Assembly (NCBI GenBank): GCA_934318045.1
Contig: CAKREY010000015.1
Span: 3,176 to 67,175 of the forward strand
From: Coprococcus_C sp934318045
GTDB lineage: Bacteria > Bacillota > Clostridia > Lachnospirales > Lachnospiraceae
DNA: 64,000 nt
Direction of reading: 5' to 3'
The notes beneath the pieces were generated by a model, which was not told where the DNA came from, did not search any database, and saw nothing but the letters and a program-made list of their open reading frames with translations. A program made the position numbers and the translations under genes. Position 1 is the stretch's first letter; each line of letters begins with the position of its first letter. Positions 52,651 through 61,579 of the stretch are shown one piece after another.

Positions 52651-52694
52651 AAAAATGAGTGGATAAACACGTTCGCATGTTTATCCACTCATTT
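52651..52694 (-). terminator. Strong 17-bp hairpin terminator after the CinA-like gene
   Basis: A perfect 17-bp stem (52653-52669 with 52678-52694, loop 8 nt) 4 bp after the CinA-like stop, with four T following on the minus strand. It may also stop plus-strand transcription. Confidence 0.85.
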
Positions 52695-52698
52695 CTGT

Positions 52699-53370
52699 TT
52701 ACTCTAATAAATGCATCAATGCTTCATACACTTCTTTTGCTACCGCCAGCTTGTACATCAGGCGGCTCGGCTGCTGTGGTATCTCCACCTCATATGAATG
52801 CACAGAGTCTTTCATTTTTATCGCAAAATAAACCTGTCCTGGTGTCGATGCCTTGGGATTTTCCGGGTCCACATTGCCCATCGTCCCTGTCACACCGATT
52901 CCGATATCCGCCTGATACGTATACGCACATGCAGCAGCCATCGCCTCTGCAGTTTCTTTGGAATACACGGTATATGTATCGATCGTCTCCGCAGGCACCC
53001 CCATCATGATTTTTGATTCGTTGCAATAAGTAATACTCGCACCTTTGAAGATGGCAGATGCCCCTTCTGTATCCGTAATCAGAGACGCAATCTGTCCGGC
53101 AGTCGCACTCTCCATCGTCGTGATCGACATGTTCCATTCGATCAGAAGTTCTGTCAGTTTACGATAGTCCTGACGAATATCTTTCTCCACATATTTTTTC
53201 TTGACCGGACGAACCTTTGGTTCTTTCTTCTTAGCTGCCTTTTCCTTTTTTGTTTTTTCCAGCTTCACAGTATCTGGATTTTTCAGGAGATTCGCATCCT
53301 CGCAATATGGGCAGATTTTGTATCTGTCTCCGTTATAAAAATGATCATTTTCACATTTTCTGATATTCAT
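52699..53370 (-). CDS. CinA C-terminal-like protein with N-terminal zinc-ribbon-like segment
   Basis: 223 residues. N-terminal 25 residues contain KCENDHFYNGDRYKICPYC, a possible zinc site (Cys6, Cys20, Cys23 with His10). A basic lysine-rich linker (33-62) leads to a CinA/PncC-like nicotinamide-nucleotide amidase domain (residues 70-223): MESATAGQIASLITDTEG, GASITYCNESKIMMGVP and GIGVTGTMGNVDPENP. The usual ESCTGG is changed to ESATAG, so activity is uncertain. The fusion is unusual for this family. Confidence 0.8.
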   Translation of the reverse strand: MNIRKCENDHFYNGDRYKICPYCEDANLLKNPDTVKLEKTKKEKAAKKKEPKVRPVKKKYVEKDIRQDYRKLTELLIEWNMSITTMESATAGQIASLITDTEGASAIFKGASITYCNESKIMMGVPAETIDTYTVYSKETAEAMAAACAYTYQADIGIGVTGTMGNVDPENPKASTPGQVYFAIKMKDSVHSYEVEIPQQPSRLMYKLAVAKEVYEALMHLLE

Positions 53371-53461
53371 AATTTTAACCTCGGTTATGTTTATTCATTT
53401 GAAAACTATCTTTATTATAACGTAAGTGCAGGAAAATAACCAGAATTTAATATGAAATAAA

Positions 53462-54661
53462 TCATGCTTTTATCTCGTTTATCCTCTCATACAAATTACT
53501 TGCCATATCCCCTATAAACTCATATTTGACAATGCGTCTTTTAAATTCATCTCCGATCCACATAGCCATTCTGCAATAATGCAGAGCTTCTTTCTCTCGT
53601 CCTGGTATTTTACAAAGCAGTTCCGCTATATTGATACACGTCCAAGCTATAGCAGGATCATTTTCTATAGGCCATATCCCATTATAGTCCTTTTTTCTAA
53701 AAAATAACGCATCCTTCAACAGTTGTTCTGCCAGATCAAGTTGCTGATTTGTTCTTGATAAGAAACTTCCGAGATTATCTTTTAGCCAGGCAATTGTCGA
53801 CAGAATTTCCCCTTGGGAATGTGGTTGAAACAACATTCCTATTCTTTTAGCATATATGAAGTTACCATAATCCTCCATTATTTTTTCATTCTTACTGATT
53901 GCATCTTCGGTAAGTCTTATTATCTCATCCGTCCTTTTACTATCAGAATCTTTTGTTGTCATTTCCATAAATGCAACCAGAAGTTCTTCTGAAATTGCCT
54001 GTTCTATATCTGAGTCAGCTTTATTACCTTTCAACAGCTCTTCCGCTTTCTGAATATTTTCATCATCTGCAAATAATCTTAGGTCATAATAATAAGCTGC
54101 CTTCACATCTCTGTAGGTCCAGAACCATACTCCCCAGTCATTTGGGCTTGTTAAAATTTCATCGCTACATTCATCTCGCATGAATGCCAGCGTATGTTTT
54201 TGTTTTTCAAAGTATTTTTCTTTTTCAAAAACAGCCATCTCTGCTGCCTCCAGATACATACTGGGTTCAAAACAGACCGGCGCATATATGTGTTCTTTCT
54301 GTTTTTTACTGCCAAACGACTGGGTTTCAACTTTACGGATTGGAATCTGATATCCCTCTTTGTTTGCTCTCGGCAATTCAATATCATACTTTGTTAACAA
54401 CTGACGCACACTTCTTATTAATTGCTTAATACGTCTTCCATCCCGTTCCTCATTATAAAAGGTATCATATTCTTTATCATACACTCGCGCAAATAGCTCC
54501 TCTTTTGAAGCTCTCCGTCCATCCACGCTTGCTTTTACAATCACCCGCAACGCCTTTTGCCGGTATCCTATAAAATCCCAGGTTGTTTTCTCCTTGTACA
54601 GAAAGTGGTCAAGTGATTCTTCAAAACATAAATCATCGCTTAAGTAAATTTTTCTTATCAT
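53462..54661 (-). CDS. Winged-helix/helical-repeat regulator (SARP-like layout)
   Basis: 399 residues. The N-terminal 110 residues look like an OmpR/SARP-type winged helix (RQKALRVIVKASVDGRRAS, then RIKQLIRSVRQLLTKYDIEL and EGYQIPIRK). The rest (130-399) is all-helical and TPR-like with AWTCINIAELLCKIPGREKEALHYCRMA. I read it as a transcription regulator with a signal-sensing repeat domain; the family is not firmly recognised. ATG at 54659-54661 follows AAGGAG by 6 bases. It is the last gene of a run that includes two phosphoesterase genes. Confidence 0.6.
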   Translation of the reverse strand: MIRKIYLSDDLCFEESLDHFLYKEKTTWDFIGYRQKALRVIVKASVDGRRASKEELFARVYDKEYDTFYNEERDGRRIKQLIRSVRQLLTKYDIELPRANKEGYQIPIRKVETQSFGSKKQKEHIYAPVCFEPSMYLEAAEMAVFEKEKYFEKQKHTLAFMRDECSDEILTSPNDWGVWFWTYRDVKAAYYYDLRLFADDENIQKAEELLKGNKADSDIEQAISEELLVAFMEMTTKDSDSKRTDEIIRLTEDAISKNEKIMEDYGNFIYAKRIGMLFQPHSQGEILSTIAWLKDNLGSFLSRTNQQLDLAEQLLKDALFFRKKDYNGIWPIENDPAIAWTCINIAELLCKIPGREKEALHYCRMAMWIGDEFKRRIVKYEFIGDMASNLYERINEIKA

Positions 54662-54700
54662 ACTTCTCTCCTTCTTCCCATTGCTCATCTTTTAAGTTGT

Positions 54701-55423
54701 CTAAACTGTTACTACCTGATCCGTCTCAACACAATAACAGCTCAGGCATCCTCCATTCGCTTTATGTCCATTTCCTGTATCGATATCCATATAAGAATCG
54801 CCCTTATATACCCGATATGATCCATCCAGATTAAGATTCGTAGTTGGGACATGTCCACATATGATATATTTATCCAGCTTTCTTCGTATTGCAGCTGCAC
54901 AATCATGAATATCTCCCGATATCAAGAACTGATATTCGTTCTCCTTTACACCTCTCTGTATAGACTCTTCCACATCCACAAATCCGTCTTCGTTATATAC
55001 TAAATAATCTATGTCGATACCTGAATGAACCACTATCGTCTCTCCATATATTGGACTATTCAGTTTTGTGTATATCGGTAAGTTCTTTATAAACTGTTGC
55101 AACTCATGTTTTTCAATCTGGGATAACTCATCTACTTCCTGCCTTGTCTTTTGTCCCCCGAATCGGTCCCAGGTTCCTGCACTAAGCGTTCCCTGTAAAT
55201 ACATTTGAAAGAAAAGCTCATGATTTCCTTTCAAGAGCATCACATTATAATCTTCGCTTTGCACCATTTTCTTCACATACTTTAAAAGCCTTAACGGCTC
55301 CGCTCCACGATCAACGATATCTCCAACTAAAATCAGCATATCCTGATTATTGTAACTGATTTTATGTAATATGTCTAAAATACCTTTATAATCCGAATGT
55401 ATATCTGATATCAGGTAAGTCAT
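54701..55423 (-). CDS. Calcineurin-like metallophosphoesterase (PrpA/ApaH-like)
   Basis: 240 residues. Metal-site motifs in order: ISDIHSDYKG (GDxHG-like), LVGDIVDRGAEPLRLL (GDxVDRG), LLKGNHELFF (GNHE), then IVVHSGID and IICGHVPTT. These are PPP-family phosphatase or diadenosine tetraphosphatase motifs. ATG follows GGAGGATG. The gene precedes the winged-helix gene by 39 bp and follows the ASCH-like gene. Confidence 0.9.
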   Translation of the reverse strand: MTYLISDIHSDYKGILDILHKISYNNQDMLILVGDIVDRGAEPLRLLKYVKKMVQSEDYNVMLLKGNHELFFQMYLQGTLSAGTWDRFGGQKTRQEVDELSQIEKHELQQFIKNLPIYTKLNSPIYGETIVVHSGIDIDYLVYNEDGFVDVEESIQRGVKENEYQFLISGDIHDCAAAIRRKLDKYIICGHVPTTNLNLDGSYRVYKGDSYMDIDTGNGHKANGGCLSCYCVETDQVVTV

Positions 55424-55469
55424 AGACTATCATCCTCCCTCACTTCATCTTAACAGTACACTATATAAA

Positions 55470-55814
55470 TTAGTCAGTTCGTTCCATCTCTATTGCAAGT
55501 ACTCCATTTTTTTGCTCATCTTCTACAGAATAATATGTATACATCTGCTCTACAGCCAGATCTTTTGAAAAATGTGCAAAGCCACACTTCTCAAGAGGGA
55601 TTTCCTCAAACATATCTCTGAATGATTTATAATGATACAACCCTTTAACAATAACTTCCATTCTTTCATTCTGATCTTCAAGTTTTTTAAAAACAATATG
55701 GTCATCAACCTTTATCTGTTTTCTTTTTACATCAAATAATCTTAATTCATAAATTTTCTCTCCTGATCTTATAGCTTCAAATGGATCTTTTTTCAATTTC
55801 ATATAATGAATCAT
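55470..55814 (-). CDS. ASCH-domain-like small protein
   Basis: 114 residues: KKDPFEAIRSGEKIYELRLFD, DHIVFKKLE and MFEEIPLEKCGFAH fit the ASCH (PUA-like) fold. ASCH proteins bind RNA or act in translation and RNA repair. ATG at 55812-55814 follows AAAGGAGA by 7 bases; the frame to 55886 would overlap the next gene. It lies between two metallophosphoesterase genes, which may indicate joint RNA or nucleotide processing; that is inference. Confidence 0.8.
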   Translation of the reverse strand: MIHYMKLKKDPFEAIRSGEKIYELRLFDVKRKQIKVDDHIVFKKLEDQNERMEVIVKGLYHYKSFRDMFEEIPLEKCGFAHFSKDLAVEQMYTYYSVEDEQKNGVLAIEMERTD

Positions 55815-55857
55815 TGTCTTATCTCCTTTCGTTAATATAATAAAGCATTTGGAATGA

Positions 55858-56661
55858 CTAAGCCAAAATATCTTCAAAAGAATCACTCTTCTTCATGGTC
55901 ATAAATTTGTTTAAATCAACTACATTTTCATTAAAAAGCATGAGTTTCTCTTTCTCGCCATCCCATGATGGGTATAATCTATCTGCATGAAAGTGCCCCC
56001 ACGCCCAGCGTCGATAATTCAGTGTTGCTTCAATCTCTCCCAGATACATCTCCATCGTTTTATCTATCTGCGATTGGGCAACTATTGTATGAAATAAATC
56101 TCTCGGCTCATAAGCGATAGGACAAGTGTGGGAAATGACCAAATCAAAAGTTTTTTCTTTCTCAATAAGCATTCTCCCATAATCCATTTCCTCTTTTGTA
56201 AGTTGTTCATTCTCGTACCATGTCCAGTGATTATACAATCGTACCCATTTATCTATGCTGTATGCCCCAGGGATTGACAGTGTTCGGTATCCATCGAACA
56301 TATAGCTGGCAGGTTTGTCGTCAAGGTACTCGATACTTGGAAACTCCGTTTCTATATATACTGTGCCGTTATATTTTTGTTTGGTTGTCCATTTATCCGG
56401 ATACTTATCTACTACATCTGTCACCCGTGCTTCGTGGTTCCCCCGGAGGAGGATATAGGTAAATGGAAATCTTGACAATTTCTTCTTGAAATTTGCATCC
56501 CGGTTACCAGTAATTGCAAAATTACATCCCACATCGCCAAGAAGAATTATAGAATTCTTACATGCATCAAGTTCTAATCTATCTCTATTTTGATTATAGA
56601 AATATTCAATTGGGCCTGACTCCCCATGGATGTCCCCAAGTAAAAACCAATTTTCTCTCAT
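55858..56661 (-). CDS. Metallophosphoesterase
   Basis: 267 residues. FLLGDIHGESG, LLGDVG, LLRGNHEARVTDV, VISHTCPIAYEP and WAWGHFHADRLYP give the full two-metal calcineurin-like site, but the second motif lacks the DRG of PPP phosphatases (GDVGCNF). Substrate unknown. ATG at 56659-56661 follows AGGAGG by 7 bases. First gene of the four-gene run with ASCH, second phosphoesterase and regulator. Confidence 0.88.
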   Translation of the reverse strand: MRENWFLLGDIHGESGPIEYFYNQNRDRLELDACKNSIILLGDVGCNFAITGNRDANFKKKLSRFPFTYILLRGNHEARVTDVVDKYPDKWTTKQKYNGTVYIETEFPSIEYLDDKPASYMFDGYRTLSIPGAYSIDKWVRLYNHWTWYENEQLTKEEMDYGRMLIEKEKTFDLVISHTCPIAYEPRDLFHTIVAQSQIDKTMEMYLGEIEATLNYRRWAWGHFHADRLYPSWDGEKEKLMLFNENVVDLNKFMTMKKSDSFEDILA

Positions 56662-56761
56662 ACAGCACCTCCTAAAAGTCCCGACTAAACAACGCAAAAT
56701 CATTACTTATCAATTGCAAGCCCCTTTACATCGCCTTAAGCTTTATGTGTTTTTCCCTTGT

Positions 56762-56813
56762 CAAAAAGCAACCTCCAAACTGAATAATTTTATCCTACAT
56801 CAGCTTAGAGGTT
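56762..56813 (-). terminator. Terminator ending the 56.8-59.4 kb operon
   Basis: A 14-bp stem (56800-56813 with 56770-56783, two G-U pairs) with a 16-nt loop, followed on the minus strand by GCTTTTTG. It separates the membrane-protein operon from the phosphoesterase operon. Confidence 0.75.
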
Positions 56814-56854
56814 AACATAATTTTTCATAAATTTCATTATGGTATTCATTACTT

Positions 56855-57265
56855 TTATTTAAAAATGATGACCACTATCGTACCTTCTATCCCTCCTAGT
56901 GATAGAAGCAATAAAAAAAATACACCTATTCCTAAAGATTCAAACAATAACATAATAATCGACATAACAAACAGCCACAGAAATATCACTCCATATGAAC
57001 ATACATATATTCCTATCAGTACTAATAATTCAATTCCAACATTTTTTTTATTATTGATGCTAAAGTAAAAATACACTCCAATTGATTCACAAAATGCAGG
57101 GACAACACTACAAAACCATACTATTAATCTTCCAATCATCCCTGACTCTGACTGCCATTGTATCGTTACGTTTTTTCCTACAAAGAAAAAACATATGTAT
57201 ATCAACAAAGCACCAATTAATGCCGCAAGCTTTTTATTAACTAATCTTTCTTTATCTTCTTCCAT
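56855..57265 (-). CDS. Hypothetical membrane protein
   Basis: 136 residues with about four hydrophobic segments (roughly 12-28, 42-62, 80-105 and 112-135) after a charged start (MEEDKERLVNKK). AT-rich. No family recognised. It is 18 bp after the preceding gene and followed by a clear terminator. Confidence 0.5.
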   Translation of the reverse strand: MEEDKERLVNKKLAALIGALLIYICFFFVGKNVTIQWQSESGMIGRLIVWFCSVVPAFCESIGVYFYFSINNKKNVGIELLVLIGIYVCSYGVIFLWLFVMSIIMLLFESLGIGVFFLLLLSLGGIEGTIVVIIFK

Positions 57266-57283
57266 CTCTATTTTCCCTCGTTA

Positions 57284-57712
57284 TTAATTATTATCATACC
57301 TAGGTTTTACCAAATACGCTTTCCTAACACCTCCTCTATATGTAGTTTCCACATCTGCAGTAATTACAGCATTTGTTTTAGTATTATTAATAGAAATATT
57401 CTTAGCATATATGGTTATATTATAATTAAAACAATCTCCGTAAAGACTATACCTTGTCTTATTTAAATAATTTATTTGTATTTCTATGTTTTTCCAATCT
57501 TCTTTTTTTATAACAATAGTATCTGCATCAATTTTCAAATGAATTTCACGCATTTTATTAGATTTAGATAACGTTTCAAGAATTCTCTCTTTTGTTAAAT
57601 ATTCCCTTATTTCTTTTTCATTTGCTTTTTGAGGGAATCCATTAATTGTTATTTTTAAAGAAATTAATGCCAACACAATTACAATTAATATTTTCCATGT
57701 TTTTTTCAACAA
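57284..57712 (-). CDS. Hypothetical exported or anchored protein
   Basis: 142 residues starting with TTG. A signal-anchor-like segment (KILIVIVLALISLKITI, residues 7-23) precedes a soluble beta-rich domain with many Asn/Lys. No cleavage site or lipobox is evident. No family recognised. Start is uncertain because the ribosome site is weak. Confidence 0.5.
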   Translation of the reverse strand: MLKKTWKILIVIVLALISLKITINGFPQKANEKEIREYLTKERILETLSKSNKMREIHLKIDADTIVIKKEDWKNIEIQINYLNKTRYSLYGDCFNYNITIYAKNISINNTKTNAVITADVETTYRGGVRKAYLVKPRYDNN

Positions 57713-57808
57713 TAATCACTTCTTTCATATTTTTAACCATTCCTTTATGTGAATATTCTTAAATGTTAAACATACTGTTTCGCTCCCATAATCGAATGCA
57801 ATAATCTT

Positions 57809-58612
57809 TTACCATAATCTCTCCTTAACATAATTTCCATTACTTGCTCTATAAGAAAAACGGATAGACGACCCTTTTATAGTATACGAAATAATATTCA
57901 TCCCACCTGCTGGATCTTTAGGAAATGCTTTTTTCAACTCTGCAAGAAATTTAGGTGCAAGTTCCTCTGCTAAAGCAACACACTCTTCATCACTTTTTAA
58001 TGCTTGAACTCGATTTTTTTCAAAAGAATAAATTTCTTGTCTACCCCCAAACTCAACATCACTTTCTATTCCGTCTCTTTCAACATTAATATTGAATCCA
58101 CCTAAAACCCACTCCTTGGTTCGGTTTCTGTCCATTTTTTTTATAGCTAATACAAATTTTTCTTTTTGTGTATTTACTATCTCTTCGGTAATTTTACTCG
58201 AAGAAAAAATTTTTTTACACTTTTCTTTTTGTGTATTGAATTCATTTATGTACATAGTCTCATAGTCTCTATCTAATTTGTCATACTTTTCTTTATAATA
58301 ATTAATTTTTTTGTCAATTATTATCCTATTGTATAATTTACAAAACAATATACATGCTATTATAATCCCTACCATTGTAAAAATCCCTAATAACAGTCCA
58401 CGAAACATCGCTACTAACTCATCTATTTGATCATCTGTGACGTCATCTACGCACTTTAAAAAACAAACCCCAAACCCTATTACCAAACCAACTATACTAC
58501 TCCAAACAGGAACTTCCTCCTCATCAATTCTAAAGTCTTCAATTTTTCCTTTTTGGTTTCTAAACTCCTCTTCAAGCTCCTTTTTATAATCTTTTGGGTT
58601 CTTATTTACCAT
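57809..58612 (-). CDS. Hypothetical two-helix membrane protein
   Basis: 267 residues. A charged N-terminal 30 residues, two transmembrane segments (about 34-55 and 70-93), a helical/coiled region (100-140), and a soluble C-terminal domain (150-267) with FAYR-like strands. No family recognised. Its start overlaps the Lgt-like gene stop by 7 bases, so the two are translated together. Confidence 0.5.
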   Translation of the reverse strand: MVNKNPKDYKKELEEEFRNQKGKIEDFRIDEEEVPVWSSIVGLVIGFGVCFLKCVDDVTDDQIDELVAMFRGLLLGIFTMVGIIIACILFCKLYNRIIIDKKINYYKEKYDKLDRDYETMYINEFNTQKEKCKKIFSSSKITEEIVNTQKEKFVLAIKKMDRNRTKEWVLGGFNINVERDGIESDVEFGGRQEIYSFEKNRVQALKSDEECVALAEELAPKFLAELKKAFPKDPAGGMNIISYTIKGSSIRFSYRASNGNYVKERLW

Positions 58613-59352
58613 TCTCTATATCCTCTCTTTCTGATAATTTTTGTTCTTATCATAATTAATCCACCAAATAAAAATACAAACACACTTATTATTTGAGATG
58701 TGGATATCCCCCTATAAATTCCCCGTATCTCATCTCCACGATAAAACTCAATTATAAACCTAAAAAACGAATAACTGATCATATATACTGCTGTTTTCAA
58801 ACCATAGATTTTCTTATTAACATAATGCATGAAAATATATATCATCAAACAAAATATTGCCTCCACAAACCATGTTGGAAATACATCACATTTTTGATTT
58901 GCAACAATATAGCGCACCGCTAGAAATCCATTATAATTTTTCCCATAACAACATCCATTGAAATAACATCCAATCCTTCCAATCGATTGTCCCAAAGGCA
59001 AGACACTTACAAACAAATCTATATATTTCCATCTATTATCTATCTGGTGCTTTTTGCAAAATAACGATATTCCAACCAAGGCACCTATTAGCCCCCCATA
59101 AAAGACAAAACCATTAAACAAATTAAGTATTTTTTTATGACCTTGTATTACTTTGGTGAATAAATAAAGCGTTTTCCCTCCTATGCACGCAAAAATCAAG
59201 CAAGGTAGAAACATTTTAACCATATTAATCAATTCTGGATATTCGATTTGTTCTATATAGACCAATGCAAGAAAACATGCCTCAATAGCAATTAAAAGTA
59301 CAAAAGGAAAAACCATTAAATTGATAAAACCTATTTTAATTACTGGTAGCAT
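58606..59352 (-). CDS. Prolipoprotein diacylglyceryl transferase-family paralogue
   Basis: 248 residues with seven hydrophobic segments. Lgt hallmarks: FVFYGGLIGALVG, GQSIGRIGCYFNGCCYG, PTWFVEA and FFRFIIEFYRGDEIRG. The main Lgt has a GRIGNFINGE-type motif; the cysteine-rich version here marks the accessory paralogue branch, so the substrate may not be an ordinary prolipoprotein. It lies in an AT-rich accessory operon just downstream of a terminator that follows the Cys-rich small gene. Confidence 0.82.
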   Translation of the reverse strand: MLPVIKIGFINLMVFPFVLLIAIEACFLALVYIEQIEYPELINMVKMFLPCLIFACIGGKTLYLFTKVIQGHKKILNLFNGFVFYGGLIGALVGISLFCKKHQIDNRWKYIDLFVSVLPLGQSIGRIGCYFNGCCYGKNYNGFLAVRYIVANQKCDVFPTWFVEAIFCLMIYIFMHYVNKKIYGLKTAVYMISYSFFRFIIEFYRGDEIRGIYRGISTSQIISVFVFLFGGLIMIRTKIIRKRGYREW

Positions 59353-59368
59353 AACTAATCCTCTCTAC

Positions 59369-59412
59369 AAAAAAGGGATGAATGTATTTATTAATGTTCA
59401 CATTCATCCCTT
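59369..59412 (-). terminator. Terminator after the Cys-rich small protein gene
   Basis: A perfect 13-bp stem (59373-59385 with 59400-59412) followed by six T on the minus strand (59369-59374), 12 bp after the Cys-rich gene stop. Transcription of the Lgt-like gene beyond needs read-through or its own promoter. Confidence 0.88.
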
Positions 59413-59423
59413 CGTCCTATGGA

Positions 59424-59606
59424 TTACTTTCTTGTAAAGTACCCACTACATCCATTCGAACTTTCGTAAGGATAATAGTATGCCTTATTTCTTGTACACC
59501 AGATTTTTCCACTGCTGTCTCCACCAGGTTCAGACCATCCGCAGTCCCCACAACAATACGCACAGCATGTTCCCTCACTTAATTTTACTGTTTTCTTTTC
59601 CTCCAT
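59424..59606 (-). CDS. Cysteine-rich small protein
   Basis: 60 residues. The pattern is GTCCAYCCGDCGWSEPGG, then IWCTRNKAYYYPYES and NGCSGYFTRK at the end. Seven cysteines give two CC pairs plus three others, suggesting metal binding or disulfides. There is no signal peptide. ATG at 59604-59606 follows AAAGGAG; a longer frame to 59663 lacks a ribosome site. It is last in the LytTR-membrane protein-JAMM unit and ends at a strong terminator, as expected for an abundant small product. It could be a structural metal protein or a peptide precursor; I cannot decide. Confidence 0.75.
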   Translation of the reverse strand: MEEKKTVKLSEGTCCAYCCGDCGWSEPGGDSSGKIWCTRNKAYYYPYESSNGCSGYFTRK

Positions 59607-59682
59607 AACTTTTTTCTCCTTTCTCTTGTACTTTATACATAAACAAAGATCTACAAAAATCATTGTACATGTAACATATTCT

Positions 59683-60108
59683 CTAACATATTTGATCTAT
59701 AACACTTACCCCACATTGATATATACTGTTACTTTTAATTAAATACATATAAAATGTTTTTCTCACAACTAATGGAAAAATAACATACTCAAGGTTATTT
59801 TCTTGTAATATTTTTCTTGCATAATGTATATCCGCATATGATAACGCATTTACATCTTCTGGATGACTATGTATTATCCCCGCAAACTCAATATCATCTT
59901 TTAACCATTGATCTAAAATTGTATTAATTTTTTCTACATTAGGGACATATCTATACTGATTTATATCTGCATTACCATCATAGAAATATTTGCATATTAT
60001 TCCATTTTTCCTTCCTAACACTCCACCTGTTTCAGGAGGCTGGGCTGCAATTGTATCCAATATTTGATCATATACTTCTTTTGTCATCAAAATATTTTTA
60101 TTACTCAT
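59683..60108 (-). CDS. JAMM/Prok-JAB metalloprotease-like protein
   Basis: 141 residues. The zinc site is complete: Glu26 in PPETGGVLG and His80, His82, Ser90 and Asp93 in HSHPEDVNALSYAD. Fold like the Prok-JAB proteins that cleave ubiquitin-like or sulfur-carrier proteins, but no E1-like, ThiS-like or ubiquitin-like gene is in this operon. Its ATG lies inside the 3' end of the membrane protein gene (8-base overlap, ribosome site GAGG). A target could be the Cys-rich protein downstream or the membrane protein; neither is shown. Confidence 0.88.
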   Translation of the reverse strand: MSNKNILMTKEVYDQILDTIAAQPPETGGVLGRKNGIICKYFYDGNADINQYRYVPNVEKINTILDQWLKDDIEFAGIIHSHPEDVNALSYADIHYARKILQENNLEYVIFPLVVRKTFYMYLIKSNSIYQCGVSVIDQIC

Positions 60109-61558
60109 CACTCCTCTTTTTCTCTATCCCCATTACCTCTCTAAACTTCTTTCGTCTCCTGTCATTAATATCATCTGCTTTCGCTCGGAATTGTTGATAT
60201 TCTGTCGGCCTTCCCGCCTCTTCACTCTTATGAAGAAACTCCTCAATTGCTTTTATCTCTTCCTCTTCGGACTCTTTATTTACAGAAGACTCTTCTTGAT
60301 TACACTCTATTTCTAATTTACGGATACGTATTTCAAGCATACGTATATAATTGATTAACAGATCCGTCTTTTCGTTCAGACTTTGCGTGTCTACTTCCAG
60401 AATATCAATTGACTCTTTCATATTCCATATATTTACATCTTCCTCTGGATCAAAGTCACATGCAATCTCTGACTCTGTTTTTCTTGGAATAATCATTGCC
60501 CTCAACAGTATAAATAGCAGTAATGCATAGGTATGATCCGCTACAAGAGAATCACATCTGTCATACGGCTTCGTACATCCTACTCCGATCTGCCATACAG
60601 TTAACATTACAAACATAATAGTTACCCAGCGTAAAATATTCGCTCTGCTTGCAGAATACTTCGATGTACACTTTACCGCAACTGCTGAAAAGACAATATT
60701 CACAGCAAGCATTCCCAATAAAATCATAAAGGAATAGGACTGAAACGCCGACATACCAGAATCCATGTACTGCATATATAAGCTATGGAGTTTCAAAGTA
60801 AATCCATCTTCACCCGCCATGCCTAAAAGATTAAACACAATAGCCCAACAAAAGATTGCTATGATTGCTATCCATATAAATACTAAAATATTATATTTTA
60901 GAGAACTTTCTTTTTTAGTAATACACTGTACAAATGCAGCAATTATTATCGAGAGAAAAATAAGCAATATAAATAAATACTGTAATCTATCTTCAGGCAT
61001 TTGGAATCTATAGAAATCATTTGTATACTCCGTTTTTTGATACAATGTTAATACATAAACCAATGCCATGCTGATAAAGCCTACTAACGCAAGATAACCT
61101 TGATAATTTATTTTATTTTCAAATAACGGAAATACAAAAATACCAAGAGCAATCACACTGCCTGCACAACAAATGATTGCCATATCCGGATATCCTGTGG
61201 GAATTGCAATGGCTAACAATGTTGCTACAATTGGTAACAAAATGCCTGCACCTATAATCATCCAGATTCTATACGCCGCTGAATTCTTTAACTTTTTTTC
61301 ATGACTCTTTATGAATTTATCCGCCAACCACTCATATGGGATAAGCATAAGGATGATTCCAAGAACAATACAACCAATGTTTCTATTTATTGCCCACTTG
61401 AAAAAATCAGTCTCCACGCGCTCCCCTGTAGATTCTAAAATCGGGAGATTACAAAACATCACATATTGACTTGCTATATATACCATCACAGCCAGAATTC
61501 CAATTACAATTGCCTTGATCTTATAAATTCTCGTTGTTATTTGTTCCTTATCATGCAT
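60101..61558 (-). CDS. Large polytopic membrane protein with helical cytoplasmic tail
   Basis: 485 residues. About ten hydrophobic segments fill residues 12-355; the C-terminal 130 residues are hydrophilic, with a coiled-coil-like stretch (DTQSLNEKTDLLINYIRMLE onwards) and a very charged end. No transporter or kinase motif is recognised. AAAGGAGA precedes the ATG. It sits between the LytTR gene (21 bp) and the JAMM gene (overlap), so these act together. A sensor or transporter role is possible but not supported by motifs. Confidence 0.65.
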   Translation of the reverse strand: MHDKEQITTRIYKIKAIVIGILAVMVYIASQYVMFCNLPILESTGERVETDFFKWAINRNIGCIVLGIILMLIPYEWLADKFIKSHEKKLKNSAAYRIWMIIGAGILLPIVATLLAIAIPTGYPDMAIICCAGSVIALGIFVFPLFENKINYQGYLALVGFISMALVYVLTLYQKTEYTNDFYRFQMPEDRLQYLFILLIFLSIIIAAFVQCITKKESSLKYNILVFIWIAIIAIFCWAIVFNLLGMAGEDGFTLKLHSLYMQYMDSGMSAFQSYSFMILLGMLAVNIVFSAVAVKCTSKYSASRANILRWVTIMFVMLTVWQIGVGCTKPYDRCDSLVADHTYALLLFILLRAMIIPRKTESEIACDFDPEEDVNIWNMKESIDILEVDTQSLNEKTDLLINYIRMLEIRIRKLEIECNQEESSVNKESEEEEIKAIEEFLHKSEEAGRPTEYQQFRAKADDINDRRRKKFREVMGIEKKRSDE

Positions 61559-61579
61559 GAATTCTCTCCTTTGTTTTTA

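Noticed and set aside
59424..60108. Bacterial ubiquitin-like conjugation operon around the JAMM protein
   Set aside because: No E1-, E2- or ubiquitin-like gene is in the operon, and the small neighbour has no C-terminal Gly-Gly.
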